Origin: Diphasiastrum complanatum
Lineage: Eukaryota; Streptophyta; Lycopodiopsida; Lycopodiales; Lycopodiaceae
DNA: 64,000 bases
NCBI GenBank assembly: GCA_029204225.1
Contig: CM055103.1
Location: 52,605,145-52,669,144 of the forward strand
Direction: 5' to 3'
Shown here: positions 1-10,848 of the stretch, one piece after another
Layout: every line of letters begins with the position of its first letter
Position numbering within the stretch: the stretch's first letter is position 1
The notes under the pieces: generated by a model
What the model was told of the DNA's origin: nothing
The model's database searches: none
Seen by the model: only the letters and a program-made list of their open reading frames with translations
Made by a program: the position numbers and the translations under genes

Positions 1-101
1 TCAAGCTCTGGCACAAAAGCTAAGCCATTTTGTACAAAAATTTTGATCAACTCTTGCCGCAATCTATATACATCGTCGGAATTGTACGGCTCAAGAGTGA
101 A
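1..101 (-). pseudogene. H3-Ulp1 family, last exon, partial (copy 5)
   Basis: The minus strand reads the start of the C-terminal exon of the H3-Ulp1 family: it opens FTLEPYNSDD and continues with YRLRQELIKIFVQNG. It matches the last exon of copy 1 (17333 onward, FTLEPYTPDD...RFRQELIR) and copy 4 (62524-62817). The rest lies outside the window. The splice acceptor that should precede the exon reads AA instead of AG, as in copy 4. No upstream exons of the fusion are recognisable in 102-440. This is a remnant; the family assignment is firm because the same exon occurs in four places. Confidence 0.7.
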
Positions 102-443
102 TTGTCATCACAAAGCAGGTGGATGAGTAAATAACTAACATTGTAGATTGTTAATCTTACCACATGGTGAAACCATCTTCATGCAAATGGTGACTTTCAA
201 ATCAAAGGTCATCATCAAGCATGGAAGAACATGGATGTAGTGGCGAATTGGTGGAATGTCCTTCAAAGGTGTTGGCAAATGATTTAATCATTTTAATATG
301 GATTTCATTTGGTAAATATTTTATGTGGTAATATTATGACGCTAAATCACGTGTTTGTTTTCTCTTATAGGTGATGAAAGAGCCATGACATTCTCTCATG
401 GATATTTAATAGAACGTCATATTCTGCCACCATAAAAAATCAC

Positions 444-716
444 ATGGAGGGAGTTCTACTCAATATTCCTGGAATTGGCACTTTCAACATAGAATGGCAT
501 TTAGCAAGAGATCCAAAGACATTAAACTTAGAATTTGATTCGAACATGAACACAGATCATGCTACACACAGTAACATAGACCAAAAAACACTCTACACAC
601 CAAGCTCATATAGCAACTATATTTCTCAAAATGAAAATAAACTATACATACAGTTCTTCACTCAAGCAACCCATGCATGGTTTAGGTTGCCGTTGACGGG
701 ACGCGTGTCCCGTTGA
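444..716 (+). other. Conserved 90-codon ORF, unidentified
   Basis: The ORF starts MEGVLLNIPG and contains GIGTFNIEWHLARDPKTLN. It is preserved at 63160-63432 with one or two replacements. An upstream segment around 371-416 (after a TTATAG acceptor-like site) reads GDERAMTFSHGYLIERH before a stop, so the ORF may be the tail of a larger spliced gene. The family is not recognised. The composition looks coding at first (IEWHLA) and low-complexity later (Asn/Ser/Thr-rich). It could be a transposon-encoded fragment. Confidence 0.35.
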
Positions 717-869
717 CTCGCCTCATGACGAGGCCAGCTAATCTTTATCGACTGATAGGGCCCACAGTACAATCACACAATGATTCTACTTTAATTCTAA
801 CTCTCTCCCTTAAAGTAGAGTCTACTTTTTATACAATCATATACATAGCTTTAAAGTCAGCAAACTTTA

Positions 870-1960
870 AGTATAGAAAGCTTTGATCTAAACTTATCAA
901 ACTTTTATCTAACAAGTGGCTTAGTGAAAATATCAGCTAGTTGTTTGTCCGTACTACAATGAACAACATTAATTTCATGACTTAGCAACCTCTCACGTAT
1001 AAAGTGTTATTGAATCTCAATGTGTCTGGTTGTCGCATGAAACATTGGATTATTTGCTAGCTGAATGCCACTCTGACTATCGCTATGTATAGTTGTGGGA
1101 TTTTCTTGTTTCATGCCAACTTCATCCAAGATTTGCCTCAACCATATAGTTTCACGTGCTGCACTATACATTGTCTTATACTATGCTTATGTTGTAGATA
1201 AAGCAACTGTACTTTGCTTTTTGCTAGGCCAGGAAAAGCAATTGCCACAAAGTTGGAATACATACCCTGTGGTGGATCTACAATCGTCAAAGTCACCTCC
1301 CCAATCCGCATCCACATAGCCACATAACTCAGGTAAACCCTCATGCTTCCTGTAAACCAAACCATAATCTGAAGTGCCTTTGACATAATGCAAAATACGC
1401 TTAGCTGCCTTCCAATGTGTTTCCTTAGGTGCTACCATAAACTGTCTTACACTACCAAAAACATAGCATATACCTGGTCTAGTCATGGTAAGGTAAATCA
1501 AGCTCCCTTCTAACTGCCTATACAGCATAGCAAAATCCAAGCAACCATACCATCAAAGAATAAGACATAAAGATTTGGATCAGAATGTGTTCTCACCATC
1601 CCCTTAGAACGAAAATAGGCATCAATCATACTATACCATGCACGTGGTGCCTACTTAAAATCATGAAATGCTTTCTTCAAGCCAGGTTGATCCATGAACA
1701 CCTCTTCTTCTAACTCACCATTTAGAAAAGCAGATTTCACATCCATCTAATGCAAAGGCCAACCAAAATGTGAAGCTAAAGCAACAAGTAGATGTAGAGT
1801 ATTCCACTTACATACTGGCACAAAGGTCTCCTCATAGTCGATCCCTTTACTTTGTGCATAGCCTTTAATCACCAATCTTGCTTTGTGCTTTGCTATACTT
1901 CCATCTGCATGGTACAATATTCTAAGACCTTAGTGAAGTTTGCGAAGGTTTAGAAGGTGA
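870..1960 (-). pseudogene. Ty1/copia reverse transcriptase-RNase H remnant
   Basis: On the minus strand, 1187-1540 reads RT tail and RNase H (MTRPGICYVFGSVRQFM, then CGYVDADWGGDFDDCRSTTGY, then STVALSTT). Toward 880 comes the RNase H end with HSDSQSGIQLANNPMFHA and the terminal LADIFTKPL motif. Toward 1960 frame-broken RT sequence continues. Stops and shifts are frequent, so it is inactive. A purine run near 812-823 on the minus strand may be the polypurine tract of the adjoining LTR. Confidence 0.85.
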
Positions 1961-2770
1961 TTTGACTTAGCCTGTCTGCAAAGGTTCAACTCTCACACAA
2001 CTTGCTTTAGATGTTGGATTTTCAAGATCAGACCATGTAGGCCAGCTAATTTCACTGCTCTGATTCCATTTATGCCTCTATGAAGGTTGCTTTGCAGATC
2101 TTGATGCCCTGCGAAGGTTAATTAATTTTTGAATCTGTGAACCCTCGCAGACACTCAATTTTGATGATTTTTCTATCAGTAACTCTCGCGAAGATTTTTA
2201 TAGATATATCTGAGTCAAATTTAGTGACTGACAAAGTCCCAAGAGTTAGTTTCCAAGGGATCTCAAAAAATCATGGAAAAAGTGCTATTTTTTGGTTTTT
2301 TTTTGGTGAGCTCTTGAGATTCTTTGATCCCTAGCTCTTGTAGACTGGTATACTTGTGCATCCAAGTCAGATCTGACTATGGAGAGCTCTTCGAGAGTTT
2401 TGATGGACAATTGGTAATTGATTCATCAGTTTAAATGATTTTTACCTCCATTTTGCTGTTTTTTTTCTCAAAATTGTCGTATATGATTTGCAAGGATGTG
2501 GCTGATTGTTATTATCTAATGACCGACTACCCTTTGGATCCTATCTGAATCTGGATTCCACTTGGATCTTATCAGATCTTCCTTGATCTGTCCGGATCTT
2601 GCCTGATTTTGTTAAAATTTGGTGGATTTTGCTTGATCTGACTAGATCTTATCTAAATCTTGGCTTGATTTCATTAGATCTGGCTGGGATGACTTCGATG
2701 AGGTTTGATCTGATCATTGTATGCGTCATCCACCCCTTGGATCTGTTTCACTGAGGTGGCTAGTACTTGT
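1961..2770. other. Non-coding, degenerate repeats
   Basis: No gene is seen. Part of the stretch (about 2530-2700) is a loose repetition of GATCT-containing words spaced 15-25 bases apart, of the kind found in decayed LTR or satellite DNA. Confidence 0.5.
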
Positions 2771-2771
2771 G

Positions 2772-2985
2772 AAGTCGACTACCATTGATGGAGGTATTGA
2801 ATGGCATCCCATCTAACTGTTCAAGTTTCACGGCTCCATGACTGAGGATCTCTTTTACTCAGAACGAGCCTTTGCCTGTGAACATCAACTTTCCCTTGAT
2901 CGCCTTAGTTTTATACATGAGGACTAGATCTCCTGATCGAAGATCTTTCTTGTGTAGTCGGTGATCATGCCATGCCTTGCATCTT
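2772..2985 (-). pseudogene. Ty3/gypsy integrase C-terminal fragment
   Basis: The minus-strand frame reads KKDLRSGDLVLMYKTKAIKGK followed by LMFTGKGSF and then, past a stop, VKEILSHGAVKLEQLDG and a terminal SRLHKY. This order (GDLVL, GKL, GPF-like, then LDG) is the C-terminal chromodomain-less end of gypsy integrases. It is an isolated fragment with an internal stop; no RT or protease neighbours it. Confidence 0.65.
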
Positions 2986-3133
2986 TTATCATCATTTTCA
3001 TGAGCAGAACCAGCCAAGAATGCTAGTACAACTCCAACATCAAAATGATGCAAACCAATGTAGCTAGTTTTACCATATCTTGACAATTTGCACACATTCG
3101 CATGAAATTGCTCAAACATGAGATAGAATAAGT

Positions 3134-3850
3134 AAAGTAAACTTGAAGAACACTTCCTTTATGCTCCTTTGACCTTACTTGAGTCTCCAAAACATCTTTT
3201 CCAATTGACTCTTCTTTGATGCTCTTGACTAGCTCCAAATTGCCACCTTTCCTTTTGTGTGATTGAAGCCCTTTGAGATGAACCTCTTGATCTTCCACTT
3301 GAACATCAAAGTAAGTTCCTAATACTTTTTTTTTCTAGATCCATTGGTTGCTTGAAAATTGTGAAAATCAACATCCACTTCCATAGCATCATCTACACAA
3401 GAAGATTCACCAAAACATGTGAGAAAAACAAAATGAGTCACATCCACTTGTGACGTTGTTGTAGATGGCTACGCTAATCTTGTTCAAAGCTAAAGAACTT
3501 TTCCAAGCATGATGTATTTTCAAGAGATCTTGGTGAATGAGGAATATAGGCTTCAAGCAAGAGGTTTTTCTACAACAACATCACAAGTGGAAGTGAGTCA
3601 TTTTGCTTTTCTCACATGTTTTGGTGAATCTTGTTGTGGAGATGATGCTATGCAAGTGGATGTTGATTTCCATGGTTTTCATTCAACCAATGGATCTGAA
3701 AAAGAAGGTATTAGGAACTTACTTTGATGTTCAAGTGGAAGATCAAGAGGATCATCTCAAAGGGCTTCAACTACACAAAAGGAAAGGTGGCAATTGCAAG
3801 TTGGAGCTAGTCAAGAGCATCAAAGGAGAATACTCTCAAGCTATGCTCTA
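3134..3850. repeat. Inverted repeat of a copia-gag-like segment
   Basis: The minus strand of about 3134-3475 and the plus strand of about 3565-3850 carry the same sequence at roughly 85% identity by eye, separated by a spacer of about 90 bases. The plus arm encodes ILVNEEYRLQARG followed by a segment containing FTCFGES-like and DDAMQVDVDFHGF text, resembling the gag-to-polyprotein region of the copia family at 45.5-49.1 kb. Transcripts across it would fold into a long imperfect hairpin. Confidence 0.7.
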
Positions 3851-4163
3851 GTTGAAGCTCATCGGATGTTGCAACTAGTCATAGAGTGGATGTTGAGGCA
3901 AAAATTTGGTGGGAAAGCTACCATGTGCTCTTTGTGTACTTAGCTACCCATATTTTTCTAAGACAACAATAATTTGAGTTATGAGACTATCAAGTGTGTT
4001 GCACTCTTACAAGGTGAAAGTTCTTTTTTTTTTTTTTGCAACTTATCTGACTATTGTATCACACTCTTCCTAAAGGCAAAAGTCACATTTTTTCTAATGG
4101 TCATTCCTACTTTTCTAAGACAACATTCTCATGAAGGATGTCATAAAAGTTTCCTTTTACAAG

Positions 4164-4567
4164 TCTCCACGACTTCCCTACTATTTATGGATGAGGAAGA
4201 TGACTCTCTCTCCTCTCTCTAGAAGGTACTTGACCCTAGATATTCCCTATATAGGAAAAATAGCTAAAAATTTTTTCAGTATGATGAAGTGTCAAACTTC
4301 ATATCCTAATGGTCTCATTTTGAAGGGTATGAAGTTTGACACTTCATCATACTGAAAAAATACAGTAAATAAAAACATTGTGGCCTGGTTCACACGTGTG
4401 AAACTCCAGAACCAAAACTATTTACAATTTTAGCCAATTTAGGCCTCAAACTAGCTAGGAAATGTTGACAATTTTCACACTCCCTCTTCAACATTGGATG
4501 CTAGTTTCAACATAGTCTTTGAGCACATTCCAAGATTAGATCTATGCATTAAATATAGGTCCTTTCC
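4164..4567 (-). mobile_element. Copia LTR fragment with internal fold-back
   Basis: Positions 4164-4479 match the inner two thirds of the 655-bp copia LTRs at 41919-42573 and 44877-45531. Positions 4480-4567 match the adjoining RNase H end of the same family. The element is oriented on minus and truncated on both sides. One segment of the LTR is replaced by an inverted copy of a neighbouring part, described as a separate feature. Confidence 0.85.
4271..4360. repeat. Near-perfect hairpin, arms about 34 bases
   Basis: Arm 4271-4305 is the reverse complement of arm 4326-4360 apart from one extra base; the loop is 20 bases. In the related LTRs at 42 and 45 kb the second arm is present but the first is replaced by unrelated sequence (GGCTTATATGACC...). 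The first arm therefore arose locally, most simply by template switching. Confidence 0.9.
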
Positions 4568-5196
4568 ACTGTTTCCTTAAATGTAATCACAATGTCTAGG
4601 AGAAATAATAAACTACCAATAATCTATAGCTTATTTTTATATAAATATAGGATTATATTTATAGACAAAACAAGGAAAAACATAAATGAATTGGACTCTC
4701 TCTTTTGTAGTTTCATAAGCTTTGAAATGGACTTCCGGGCAAGTAGTAGTCAAGCCCTATTCTGGGAAATTTGCACATTCTCAATGCTTAGCCCTAAACA
4801 TTGTACTCATAGCCTTTTTCATTAATCAAGAATTCAATTTCATTCAAGAATCCTAATTTGTTCTATTTCTTGAATGCTTTTGCTAGCCTCTCTACTTACG
4901 CCAATTTCATAATTTGATACATGACATAATCCATGACTCTATTTTTCCTTATTCTGCAATTTAATGTGTAGTAAATTAATAATGGATTGCTATTAGAGAC
5001 GTTAATGGCTGGCAATCACACCTCAATTCTCTAATCAGTTCCCTTTTGATTTATTATCTTGATAATTCTATGAGCAACACTCAAAATGTTGCAAAATTTT
5101 TACATCATACAGAACTGACTCAATTAACCAGGTTACTGAAATGAATATTTATTTCTTTTGGTAATGACTTGTGAGGCATCATGAATGTCTCATTTC

Positions 5197-5466
5197 AATC
5201 TCCATCTCCATGCAATGGGCATTTCACCCTTGAGACTTATACGTTCAATTCATAGTATAGTTGTCAGCTGTTTGCGAGATCTCGTTCTGACGGTTCTGTT
5301 TTCAATACATATCAGTGTATTGATGACCTTCCTTGAATCTGTATATTTTCCTACCATATTAGCCTCTCATTTAACAACAACTTTTTTCAAAGCTTTTGCT
5401 TGGTGTGTTGGAGTATCACTTAATTTTTTTACCTACCTACGTGTGTATATTGTAACAAGAAGGTTT
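5197..5466. other. About 270-bp segment unique to duplicon A
   Basis: Duplicons B (about 23330) and C (about 59005) read straight from CTCATTTCA into TGTTTGTCAGG. Duplicon A has about 270 extra bases at that point, bounded on both sides by TTTCA. That fits an insertion with a 5-base target duplication, or loss from the ancestor of B and C. No convincing terminal inverted repeats or coding potential are seen. Confidence 0.6.
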
Positions 5467-5949
5467 CATGTTTGTCAGGTTAGTCCTTGTTATATTCAAC
5501 TTGCCGTACACCAACAAAACGATGATCCCAGTTTTACATTTTATTATTCTCTGCTTCAGTGTAATATGATATTTGCATAATTGTTGCTTCGGTTTCCTTA
5601 TAAAACAAAAATTGGATTCCAACAGCCGATACGAGAGAGGCAGACAGATCTGGGGTACGCGTTGTGATCACATTGTTTGCTCCTTATAAATAAACTAGGA
5701 ATCTGTAAAAAGCATACACAATGATCATAAACTGACGTAATGTGGCAAACTTCACGTAGCCATCCTTATTCGAGACTATATACCATATATATGCTTACTT
5801 GAAGACTTATTTAGCGGTGCTATACTTGTGGTAGCTAGGTGGAATGTAACTCCGAGCAACCCGTTTCATGTGAATTTGTGTAATACCTAACCCAATTTTA
5901 ACCCCTTCATTGAGTCATCATAGCCCTTTGATCATAGACAAACTTGCAG

Positions 5950-7167
5950 TCAAGTGATTAGAGGGTTGTTGATGGCAAATGACTGGACTAGACGTTTATC
6001 TTTTGCACGTCCCGCTGCCAGCGCCTGCAGATATTCTAAATAGTACAGTTCCCTGTACAAAGGACCTATCTTTGCATCCACCAACTCTGGAGCAGGGATG
6101 ATCTTTTGATCCTTTCCTGGATAATAGAAGGTTACGTAGGATCGTCTGGTGCTGTCGCTGTTCACAATGGCTCTGTGGTTGGCGCTTTTGTATCTCCCAT
6201 TCGTAATGATCTGCAAATCATTAACACAGTGATGTCAACTTGCTTGCCTACACAAGTTTACTGATACAGACAGCAACGTAACGCTGCAGAGGCTTAAGCA
6301 CCTCGTGAATTTTTGAAAAGGCTGACAGACTTCAAATTCTTGGCCTGACGTTAGCGAACACTACAACGAGCTAAACCTTGTGTGATAGTCTAGTTGACAA
6401 TATAAGGAGACAAATTAAGGAAGCACAGTTTCCTTCATTTGTTGTATGTGATCCTAATTATGTCATGAAGACTCAAAATTATTTACCTCGATTTGATCTG
6501 CCAGATTGACGACGAAAGCGTTCGGATGATTTGGAACCAGTTCCCATGTGTCGTTTGCGGCAGCCACCTGCAATCCGTCGCCCTCTTGCATCAGAATGGT
6601 GATGCCTCCAACATCAGAGTGTGCAGGGAGGCCGAGAGTTTTTCCTGGCTCCGGGCAGGGAGGATAGCACTGGAATACTATGCTTTGCTGTGTTACCCCC
6701 ATAGCCTCCTTGATGTACGTGGGTTTGAGCCCAAGATTCTCGGAGATGACAGACAGCAGCCGGTGAGCTAGGTCCATTAGTGCTGCTGTGTACTTCTCCA
6801 CGGTCTCATTAAATTCAGCTGGCTTCTGTGGCCAGTAGTTATAATGCCTTTCAGATAATGGAAGAGTGTGAAGCTCCACGAATTCACGCCAAAACTGCGG
6901 CTCACTGTCAGTAAGGACCATACGGCTGCCATAGCCCTCAGCTGCGAGCACTGGCTTTCCAGCATACACAAGCTTCTCCTCCTCGGGCATATCAAAGAAC
7001 TTGCGACCAACTTCCTTCAGCTTATCCATGAGCTCTACTGGCACGCCGTGATTGATAATTTGGAAGAAGCCATTCTTTTCACAGGCTTCAGCGATCTGGG
7101 CCCTGACGGAAGAAGCTAGTCGTTCATCATCTAGGCCTGACAGATCAATTGGCTTCAAAGTTGCCAT
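5950..7167 (-). CDS. 2-oxoglutarate/Fe(II)-dependent dioxygenase, copy A
   Basis: This is a two-exon gene: exon 1 is 7167-6487 (227 codons), the intron is 6486-6211 with GT-AG ends, and exon 2 is 6210-5950; the product is 313 aa. The N-terminal DIOX_N region (EACEKNGFFQIINHGVP, residues 28-43) is followed by the jelly-roll core. Fe(II) ligands are H183 and D185 (PAHSDVGG) and H239 (SANHRAIVN). The 2OG-binding R-x-S is R249/S251. The family (DOXC; flavonoid, gibberellin and DMR6-like enzymes) hydroxylates or desaturates small molecules in the cytosol. The protein starts directly at the IDLSGL strand, without the 30-50 residues usual before it, and no in-frame upstream ATG is seen. The substrate cannot be called. 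It looks intact and is about 97% identical to copy B. Confidence 0.9.
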
Positions 7168-8599
7168 GCGTAATCAGTCTGTAGATGATCTAAAAATATT
7201 TATGCCGGTTTAAGATATAATATATTGGATGTACAGGCACTGTAGCGTTGTGGGGGTGTGTGAGTGTAGAAGCTGGGCTGTGTGTCTTCCCTGAAAAACT
7301 ACTCCTAGTGCATATAGTTGATCACGAGTGATGAGTGATAAGGACTAAACGGAATTTGGTGGTGTTGGGCATGCACAGAGGGAAGTACATACACTTGCTA
7401 TATATAAGAATCCTTATATTATAATAACAAGATTCCAAAGTCTTTCACTGGGGAGATAAGGCACATTCTTTCTATGTGCCGTTACCATGACGGAGAGAGA
7501 CCAGCTGGAAAGCTGAGAGCGATCAGCTTACCCAAGCGAATCTAAGAGATATGCTCTTTTTTGGACCGATATCATAATCTTCTTAAATTCTTGTTTTTGA
7601 TCAAAATCTATGATCCATTTATGGCGATTAAGACAGGGAAGGTACTGATACACTATTGCTTTGTAAAGTGAACTGCCAAGTCAATGTACCAGTGGAGACC
7701 CAACTCCCAAAAGATAATCCTGGTAATTCTTTTTGCAATCTGTATCTTTGTGATGACGTTCTTTAGTCTCTTGAGACACTTCCATGTTTGTTCTCATGGA
7801 AAGTCATATGTTGATTCTATCAGCTAATGTTCTAAACATTTGATACCTTTTTCATCTAGAACATTCCAAAATAACTTTATGTCCCGAAAACCATAAAAAT
7901 ATTCATATATTCATGCAAGCCAAATGAGGGCTTTGCTGAGCTCATGTGGATATAGAGGTTGCATGGTGTGGTATATTCAAAGACAACTTCTTTTGGAACG
8001 TCCTCAAATCTTCTATGCACATGTAAACAATTCCTACCATTCAACCACGTGGACCAATCAAATTTTAATGTTCATGGAACTTTTTCATGTAGAAAGTTTA
8101 GGCATAGATACATATCCACAAGACTAGTTGTTGGACCCTTTCATTGCCTCCCTAATCGTGTGGATCTAGAGGGCAAAGAAGGGGTTTTATGGATCTAAAT
8201 CTGGGTGAGTGTCGCGATGTAGTAACGGGCTTTGATCCAATGGGGAGAAAGTAAACAAGGTAGTGGGAGTGAGAATCTAGGCAAACTAAGGTTGTCAAAC
8301 TTAGTGTTGAATCTAAAGTGGAACGAGCTTAGATTTGGGATTCATCTCTTGCCTCTTCTATTTTTGTGTTTTTTCCTTGTTTTGCATGCTTTCTTTCCTT
8401 GGTTTTGGTCTTTCTGGGTTATCTAGGCATCTTTGGCTCTAGATCTTTTCCTCAATAGAATTATCTTTTCAAGGGAGGTGAACCATGTATTGAAATCTAG
8501 CTACGGATCTTAATGATTGCTCCAAAGTGTGGACTTAACACTTATTTTGGTTGTGTGCAAATTTTGTAAAATACTTTATTAGAAACTAGTTGAATGAGT
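7168..8599. other. Dioxygenase upstream region, no further gene
   Basis: This is the 5' flank of the dioxygenase, conserved in duplicons B (to 25785) and C. It includes a TATATATAA-like stretch near 7398-7405. Small ORFs at 7924-8198 are not conserved in frame with the homologous part of duplicon C, so they are not called as genes. Confidence 0.5.
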
Positions 8600-9004
8600 T
8601 GTGCTAATGATGATTCATGATTCTGATAACATGATTAAAAATAACAAAACAAGCATTCATCATCCACAATGAGGAATAACACACACACACACACACACAC
8701 AAAATAAGAGAGCCTCGACACATAAATGATAGGAATGGGAGGAGAAGCTCTCTCTCTCTCTCTCTCTCTCTCTCAATCCCTATTCTCTTCAAATGTAAAG
8801 GTAAATACAAAAATGATGTCAGATGCCCTTATATAGACATTTCTAGGGTTAGGTTTTCTGGTGAACCCGAAACCATGTGCCATAAATTCGTTTTTAACTA
8901 CTTGGTCCTGTAGTCCATTGGCCTTGATTCTACCTCCTGATATCCTTCATACGATTCTAATAGCTAGAATATGTTAAAAGAATCTTCACGAGAATTTTCT
9001 AACA
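8600..9004 (-). mobile_element. Gypsy-like LTR (3' LTR, minus orientation)
   Basis: A 405-bp block has TG...CA ends (TGTGCTAATG to TTTTCTAACA). On the minus strand it is preceded by a GGGGGCA polypurine tract and begins TGTTAGAAAAT. It matches the LTR at 55344-55786. It contains CA and TC microsatellites (about 8680-8702 and 8751-8776) that differ in length from the duplicon C copy. Confidence 0.8.
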
Positions 9005-9635
<631 letters not shown>

Positions 9636-9671
9636 GGAGATTTGTTTGTTGTTTACAGAATTTTGATTGTC

Positions 9672-10021
9672 TGTAGGATCCTAAGCAAGCAACTACAAAT
9701 CACACACCATGAAGTATTTAATCAACAAAACGACGCGAACAATGAGATATGGATTGAAGAGAGCATTTGTATTTGTATTTTAGTTTGAGTGAGTTGATCA
9801 GTGTCTCACGCGTTGGCGGCCTATCACTCCTCTCATGAATGCGCTATGTTCTGCTCTTTGGCATAGTCTCATGCATAGCTGATCTCTCTACAATCCACAC
9901 CCTTTTTTTGTGGTAATTTATTCCATGTATATATCCACTACTAGGAGTTTACAAGACAGTTTATCTATGAATTACAAGATAGGTTTACGGTAATCGATTA
10001 GTTAGCTACCATGTGTCAACA
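9672..10021 (-). mobile_element. Copia LTR, minus orientation
   Basis: About 350 bp with TGTAGGATCC at one end and ATGTGTCAACA at the other, directly abutting the 3' end of a copia polyprotein at 10022. In the second 4-kb copy only the last 105 bases of this LTR remain (from 25786). The outer boundary is inferred from the TG dinucleotide and is uncertain. Confidence 0.6.
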
Positions 10022-10448
10022 TCACCTCCGGTGGCTGAGTGTGATAGTACAAGACTCCGCGCTCGTTGAGCTGCCAACTATCAGCTCGAATTGTTTTTCT
10101 TTTGTTCGTCTTTTCTTTCCAAGGTGTATTCTTCATTTGGTTGCAGGGACGAATGACGAACACTTTTCCTTTGGCCTCTGGTTCGGGGTTCAATTCGATG
10201 TTCTGTTCGGCCTTCAAAATCCTTTCGTCCTTCGGGACATCTTCGTTTTCCGAGATCTCTGTGGCAAAGTTGCAGAAGTTTCCCATTTCTGACACTCCCT
10301 CTTGAACCTTGCAACTTTTGTATATGTTTGGTCCCATTGCATTTCTTTGTTTTGTAAAGAGTGGTTTGTCGAGCGCCTTCGTGAACAAATCTGCAACCAT
10401 GTCTTCGGATTTTATGTCTTGGGGAACATTTCTTGGTTTGATCCCCAA
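10022..10448 (-). pseudogene. Copia RNase H C-terminus with long tail, copy I
   Basis: The minus strand reads DIKSEDMVADLFTKALDKPLF, the terminal motif of copia RNase H, followed by about 100 further residues rich in Glu, Lys and Asn and ending close to the LTR. Such a long charged tail after FTKAL is not typical of copia. It is open in both 4-kb copies. Upstream catalytic parts are missing. Confidence 0.7.
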
Positions 10449-10569
10449 AGAGTAGTGACTGTAGCATTCAACTTTGACATAGCATTCTTGAGTGCATTGT
10501 TTTCAGCACTAGTTTGCTGCACATAATGAAGCAATTGTTATTTCCACGTTGCAATTGTTGATTAGCGAA

Positions 10570-10848
10570 CTATAATTGCTGACTAAGATAAGATATGCTA
10601 TGCATTCCAATATCACGCAACCTTTGACAATATCCAAGTAATCCGTTATTTCCTTCACATACAAGTCTGAGAAGATGAGTTACGGACTTAAAATTTGGAT
10701 CATTAGGATAAATTGATCCATCCACCCACAAATCTATATTCATATGATAATTCATTCTCAATTCTCTAACTATTGCAGCAACATTCTCTACAACTTTCAA
10801 ATTTTTCTTAATAATTGGAGTGCATTCCATAGGAAGAGCAACATGCAA
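10570..10848 (-). other. Exon-like ORF, unidentified
   Basis: A 92-codon minus-strand frame begins MHVALPMECTPIIKK and contains NIDLWVDGSIYPNDPNFKSV and a Cys/Leu-rich end. It is identical at 26440-26718. It does not resemble copia or gypsy domains I recognise. It may be a captured host exon, since the amino-acid mix looks like a globular protein. No partner exons are found. Confidence 0.3.

Larger units (their letters stand above)
1..1300. repeat. Direct repeat shared with 62718-64000
   Basis: The first 1.3 kb recurs in the same orientation at 62718-64000 with only scattered substitutions (for example a C/G difference at 71 and A/G in the 90-codon ORF). The block contains an H3-Ulp1 last exon, a small conserved ORF and copia RT/RNase H remnants. 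Both copies run into a window edge, so the true length is unknown. Confidence 0.95.

Noticed and set aside
5185-5580. 131-codon ORF downstream of dioxygenase A
   Set aside because: About half of it is the A-specific insertion and it is absent from B and C; composition is non-coding.
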